From Ciona intestinalis (lineage: Eukaryota; Chordata; Ascidiacea; Phlebobranchia; Cionidae), in NCBI RefSeq assembly GCF_000224145.3, contig NC_020178.2, forward strand, positions 826,986-890,985: a DNA stretch of 64,000 nucleotides, given 5' to 3'. This document shows positions 59,307-64,000 of this stretch, piece by piece. The position numbers were made by a program, and so were the translations under genes. Below the pieces are notes generated by a model, which worked only from the letters and a program-made list of their open reading frames with translations, was not told where the DNA came from and ran no database searches. Numbering within the stretch: the first letter of the stretch is position 1; every line of letters starts with the position of its first letter.

Positions 59307-61630
59307 ATTTTTGTCGCGTCTTTTTGTTTTTGTTTCACAACCGTTAGTCTCTGTTTGCCGGCGTAGTGTAACGTTTTGTATTGCACGTAGTTGGTCTGTT
59401 GTTATAGTTTTAGTCTCATTATATTCATTTTGTTATTTATATTGTTGTAATCTATTTAGTCTATGTCGTTATGTTATAGCTCACAGGCTAGGATTAATAC
59501 ATTTTGTCTAAACGATCAATGTGATATCAAATACAAGCGTGAAAGTAAAATTGCATGAAAGTAACTGACTTAAGGTGGCTGTACACAGTATCCGGAGTTC
59601 GTTCGTTGTTTTTTTTTAAAGAGAGTGTTTTGATCCGACGATTGCACCATTTACTTGCCTGCAATACGTAAGGACGTTGACTTTATGTTTGACCCTATTA
59701 TTCTTAACCGCAGTTGTACGATTGAGTACACATGTTTTGTCTGAAAGATTTCTTTTAACTTTTGTGTTTTAGTTTAATAAGTCAAAAGTCTGAACAAATA
59801 CAATTCAGTTTTGAAAGGTTTGTTCCTGCGGTTCTTGGCTAAATATATAACGTTCGTATAAAATGTCATTCAAAGCCAAGTTCAATGCCCGTAACGGCCC
59901 TGAACGTGTTTTTCATAGTCTAGTGGTGATTAAAACACAACGATTTAATTTTTTTGAGAGTTCGCAATCCGTATCAACGCTTTGTTGCGGCTCGTGCGGC
60001 CAGTGTTTCACATTGTGGTTTGTAAATCGTTTGAAGCTTGGTTTGAGATTAATTTGGGAAACACTGAGCGCTTAGATTTGATGATTCGCTTCATTTGAAA
60101 TGTAATGTGTATTAAGTACAGAAATAGACTGTTGTATAACTTGTACATGCTTTCATTAACTGTAGGAAAAGTACAGCATATAGATGTTTAAGGATACAGC
60201 CCTAAAAGGCTAAGGAATACTGTTAAATATACCCACAGTAATTTATAAATTTGTGAGATGTTTTCATAGAAATGGGTTATTGCCCCGTTAAGAACTTGTG
60301 CTTTCATTAACTCTGGGAAAAGTACGGCATAGACGTGTAAAGATATTGAACGAATATTGGTGACATGGCTACAGGAGTTTCTAATTTAGTGATCTGTTTT
60401 TGTATAAAAGGCTAATGCGCGACTAAAAACTAGTGTAACATTTGCACGTTATAAGGCTAAGTATGCATTGGTACATAGGCTATTTCGTAGATAAAACTTA
60501 AACGCGTAATATATTCACGCTTATATAAGCTATATAAAGCGTTACAACACGCATTGAACTGCGCAGCTTATAGTGTTGTTTATAGTTTGTAACAGATTGC
60601 AGAGCTAAATGATAACAATTTTGTACGTATACGTGACGAATAGTTGTACTTTAAACGCGTACCATGACCAACGTGACCGTGACCATGCATACGTGGCTAG
60701 CCGGGTATATATACCAAGTGTATACTGTATGCGTATATACAAGTATAGACAAGATTTTCTAAGATGTTTGAAATAATAGGACATTTTGTGCTAATGGTAT
60801 CCATCTTACCCTACAGTTCTTAAACTCGAAAAAAATCCTAAAAGTTTCCAAAAATCCTGTAATTTAAAACAATACGCACTGCATACGTGGCGAAAATCCT
60901 GCCGTTTAGACATCAATTCAGGCACAGCCTTCAGTATTCCTAAGAATCGAAAAGGTCGCAGTTTTAGGTTTTACAGGTCGTTAACTTTTGTCGTTAAACT
61001 TTGAAATCGAAAGAGGTAGCTTGTGAGTAAATTCTATTTCAGACTGCGGTTCTGCAGCAGGAACTATAGGACTGTGCCTGTGCTTATAAAAATAACGTAC
61101 AGTAGGTTGGGGTAAGATGGTCTATGTTTTTATTCGCTATTATCATCCCATTTGGCAGTAAACAAAGAATATTTATAGAATTATAAAACTGTATCCACAC
61201 GACTTTAAAAAGCGTTGGTAATTGTTAAAAAACGCGATTATGGCGTATAAGCTGAGAAAGTCTTTTTAATAAACACTAAATTATATCAGTTTCGATATGT
61301 TTTTTTCACGGTTTCCCCAAAACGTCATTTTTCAACCATGACAAAAACGTCTACGTTTCCACGCACATACACATACGTACTTTCCCCTGAAATATAAAAC
61401 TGTTGTGTAAATATAAAACGTCAATGTCACGCTATTTGCTTCGTTGGCGTTCGAGTCAGTGTATCAAATTCCAGTGGCGCTTGTTTTACGTTATACATAT
61501 AAGATGGATAGGATGTATACGACTTCTAGATGCATCCCTGTTTTTAAGTAGATTTGGTTTATAAGATAAGCCGTACAGAAATAGATTATGTTATGCAGTC
61601 TATTAAATTCCAGTAGAGCTTGTTTTACGT

Positions 61631-61827
61631 TATAGTAAGGTGGGAGAAGATGGGACAACTTTAGCACATAATATCAAAATATCCTGATCGTGTTTTAAAC
61701 AGTTAACAACGGTCTATGGAAATTGTGAGGATACGGTTTCATACTTCTTTGAATAATCTTTGTTTACTACTAAATGGGACGAGAAAATAGATTGAAAAGG
61801 TGTCCCATCTTCTCCCAACCTACTATA
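61631..61827 (+). mobile_element. MITE with palindromic ends
   Basis: TATAGTAAGGTGGGAGAAGA to CTTCTCCCAACCTACTATA. The same substitutions occur in both ends (GGGAGAAG / CTTCTCCC), so the inverted ends changed together. Confidence 0.88.
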
Positions 61828-62562
61828 TACATAAAATAGCAAGAAAGTAGTATGGGACTGCCATGGTGTATTCAAATGTTTAGGGCGATTTGTTTTCATA
61901 ATTTCCGTGTTTAAATCCCAGTTGCGCTTGTTTTGACTCTTTGAGGTTAAATGTCTTGGATGTATGCGACTCATAAACAGTGTATTCCATCTTTTTAAGT
62001 AGATTTGGTTTATAAGATATAGGTTGTACTGATATAGATCATTTATGCAGTGTTTTGAATTCCAGTAGTGCTGCTTTTACGTTCTATAGCTTAAATGGCT
62101 ATATATAGGATGCATTGTGCGATTAAAGTAAGGTGTTCTATAGCTTTTAGGCTTTTATTACCGTATCCTTACGACTCTAAAATAGCTTGTTTATTGTTTA
62201 AAAATTACACCGCATTATTATACAAAGCGTTATAGGATCAGTACATTTCCCAAATATTATATACCATATCCAAATCAAAATAACATAACCACTATATAAC
62301 TAAGAAACCTGTAATTGAAACTGTATATACATTGCCGCTATTCTTGCAACTAAATATCCGACCTCGCCCATATAAAACTACGAGTCGGACTGGACCGGTT
62401 AAAAACGCCTACATTTGGTCATTTTGCCCCAAGCGTGCTGCCCGGTAGAGCAAGCTGTCTTTATTATACTTTGCGCTGTTTATAATGAGAGCTGCATTTA
62501 CTGTATAGTAACAGTAGCTGGATATTAAGTGTTAGTGAACGTTGGGCAGAGTTATTTATAAT

Positions 62563-63721
62563 ATGAAGTCGTCAGCAAAGAATAATTGGTACGGCGTAGT
62601 TAGAGGTACGTATACGTTACGAAACTTGTATTTATTTTGGTCTAATTCTATTTCAATGCGTGATCATTATTAATATAAATGAATGGATGATTGAATGTAA
62701 CTTATTTATTCTCGCGTGGCGGGGCAAAGGAAATCGTTATAACGTTATTTTAATGCAGGGTGATTAATATTATAAATGAATGAATGAATGAATGAATGCG
62801 ACTTATTTATCCTCGTGTGGCGGCGCAACGTCAGCCGTTATATCACAGGTGTTCTGTTTCATACACTTCGTCTATACATGCGCTGTAAAACGTATGTATA
62901 CAATTTATTCGGTTACACATAACCGCATACACCGCACGCGAATTTGACATCTTATTTCTAGCACTTAGACTGTGTTTCGTGCCAGGGAGTTGTCAGTGCT
63001 CTGCTGTTGCGACAGTTTTTCCTGTAGTTTTGCATTAATATTTGAAAAGCTACATTCGAATATCCTTTTGCATTATGTATAATACGTTAAACATTAGCTC
63101 TAAAAGAATTAAGCCTAAACATACTGTAGCTATGTCAACATGGCGAATGTAGGGGTAAAGGTTTACATGTTAAATACTCCAGGTGTATGTGTTGCTATAA
63201 AGTGCGAGTTTAAATGAATTTTTTTTTTATTCTTACGCAAAGTGGTCGTTAGAACACTGGTGCTTCGTTATATATACCTCGTGCCCGCTTAAAAGTTACC
63301 ACGTATGTAACTTTGTTGGTGATTTTGGTATTCACAACTTCTGTCTTGCCTAAGGACACATGCAGTCGTATTTCGTAGAATTAAATTCTATATATATAAA
63401 CCTTTATTATATTTCTTAGCCGTCAACTCTGCGAAGACATCTTTTCTCGGCACCCACGAAAAAGACAACGAAAAACAGCGAGCCCAAGAGGAAAACGAGA
63501 CCAGAAAACAAGCCGCGAGGTGGCGCAAGAGACACCTTAGTCAAACTGGTTTCGAACCATCTTCATTTGGTCGTGTGAACCCAGCTTTTAACTCAAGTTC
63601 CGAGCTTACCAGGTTCGATTTCCAGAACGATAAGTTGGGGTACGACGAAGCGAAATGTTGGGAGTATTATTATAGCAATACTTCAATGGATAATTTGAAA
63701 GATAGAGGAGAATCAACCAAA
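62563..63721 (+). CDS. Unrecognised protein, first two exons, continues off window
   Basis: Exon 62563-62605 (MKSSAKNNWYGVVR) joins in phase to exon 63420-63721, which ends at an AAA|GTAAGA donor. The second exon is hydrophilic and charged: EKDNEKQRAQEENETRKQAA, then RWRKRHLSQTGFEPSSFGR, SSELTRFDFQNDKLGYDEAK and YYYSNTSMDNLKDRG. I see no signal peptide, membrane segment or known domain in this part. It resembles a cytosolic N-terminal region, for example of a membrane protein, but that is only a guess. The start is the first ATG of an in-phase exon in AT-rich context. More exons should follow beyond 64000. Confidence 0.55.
62683..62885 (-). mobile_element. Two SINE body copies
   Basis: GATTGAATGTAACTTATTTA starts a first, truncated copy. 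(GAAT) repeats and TTATTTATCCTCGTGTGGCGG start the second, which runs to TGTTCTGTTTCATACACTTCG. They lie in the first intron of the unrecognised gene. Confidence 0.75.
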
Positions 63722-63734
63722 GTAAGACTATATG

Positions 63735-64000
63735 GGTGGATGAATGTAACTTATTTATCCTCGCATATGGCGGGGCAACTGCTGTCGTTATAACAAAGGT
63801 GTTTTTTTCATATACCTTGTGCCCGCTTACGAGTTACCACGTATGTAACTCTTATCTAGCCTTGCGTGGTGGGGCAACGACATACGTTATAACACAGGTA
63901 TTTTGTTTCATACAACTCGCACCGCTAAGACTGCGATAACAAATAACATTTGACGTCTTAAACATCACATTTTGCCCGTCTATGAGTTACCATGTATGTA
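63735..64000 (-). mobile_element. SINE copies at window end
   Basis: GATGAATGTAACTTATTTATC, CGCTTACGAGTTACCACGTA and a repeat of the body (GGGGCAACGACATACG, AACACAGGTATTTTG). A further fragment is at 63225-63380. Confidence 0.75.

Larger units (their letters stand above)
52381..62562. other. Repeat-rich 10-kb region without a convincing gene
   Basis: Holds a 500-N gap (53577-54076), MITEs, SINE fragments and unique AT-rich DNA. Open frames at 59185-59511 and 59863-60075 have no family signature and no splice partners. Any remaining SPO16-like exons could be here but I could not recognise them. Confidence 0.5.

Noticed and set aside
59185..59511. 108-codon open frame on plus
   Set aside because: The composition is Cys/Val/Phe-rich without domain signature, it has no splice partners, and it overlaps a motif-rich segment. 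It is probably chance.
59863..60075. 70-codon open frame on plus
   Set aside because: No recognisable family, no neighbouring exons and no conservation evidence.

Overview
The window looks like tunicate nuclear DNA, most probably Ciona. The genes are compact, intron-rich and vertebrate-like. Introns are short and AT-rich with ordinary GT-AG borders. The spacers are packed with short repeats of the kinds known from Ciona: a tRNA-headed SINE with an ATTC tail and palindromic MITEs. No database search was possible, so the species is an inference. Exon borders were read by eye from splice signals, frame continuity and family similarity. Three N runs (28377-28501, 32311-32550, 53577-54076) mark assembly gaps.

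Layout: 1-3043 (minus) is the 5' part of a gene with a ZU5-like region, running off the left edge. 4548-25092 (plus) is the C-terminal ~2,050 codons of a giant LDL-receptor-related protein, closest in layout to LRP2/megalin: end of a propeller, EGF, 8 LDLa, 2 EGF, propeller, EGF, 11 LDLa, 2 EGF, propeller, transmembrane helix, tail. Its N-terminal half is not in the window. 25961-40316 (minus, convergent with LRP) is a complete PLC-delta-type phospholipase C (PH, EF hands, X, Y, C2). Its largest intron holds two exons of a complement factor B/C2-like von Willebrand A domain beside an assembly gap. 42836-48709 (plus) is a complete CDKL1/4-type kinase. 51186-52372 (plus) is the front of a SPO16/C1orf146-like meiotic protein. 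52.4-62.5 kb is repeat-rich with no convincing gene. 62563-63721 (plus) is the start of an unrecognised gene running off the right edge.

The genes do not form one pathway; they are ordinary neighbours. The most unusual signal is in the introns. A 71-bp minisatellite fills at least seven introns of three genes on both strands, often ending 9-20 bp from a splice site. The unit shares its backbone with the body of the local SINE. Two other tandem repeats (about 25 bp and about 96 bp) fill further introns in the same way. Several exon edges (5.0-5.3 kb, 19.1-19.3 kb, 20.3-20.5 kb) have partial tandem copies that carry the splice site into the intron.
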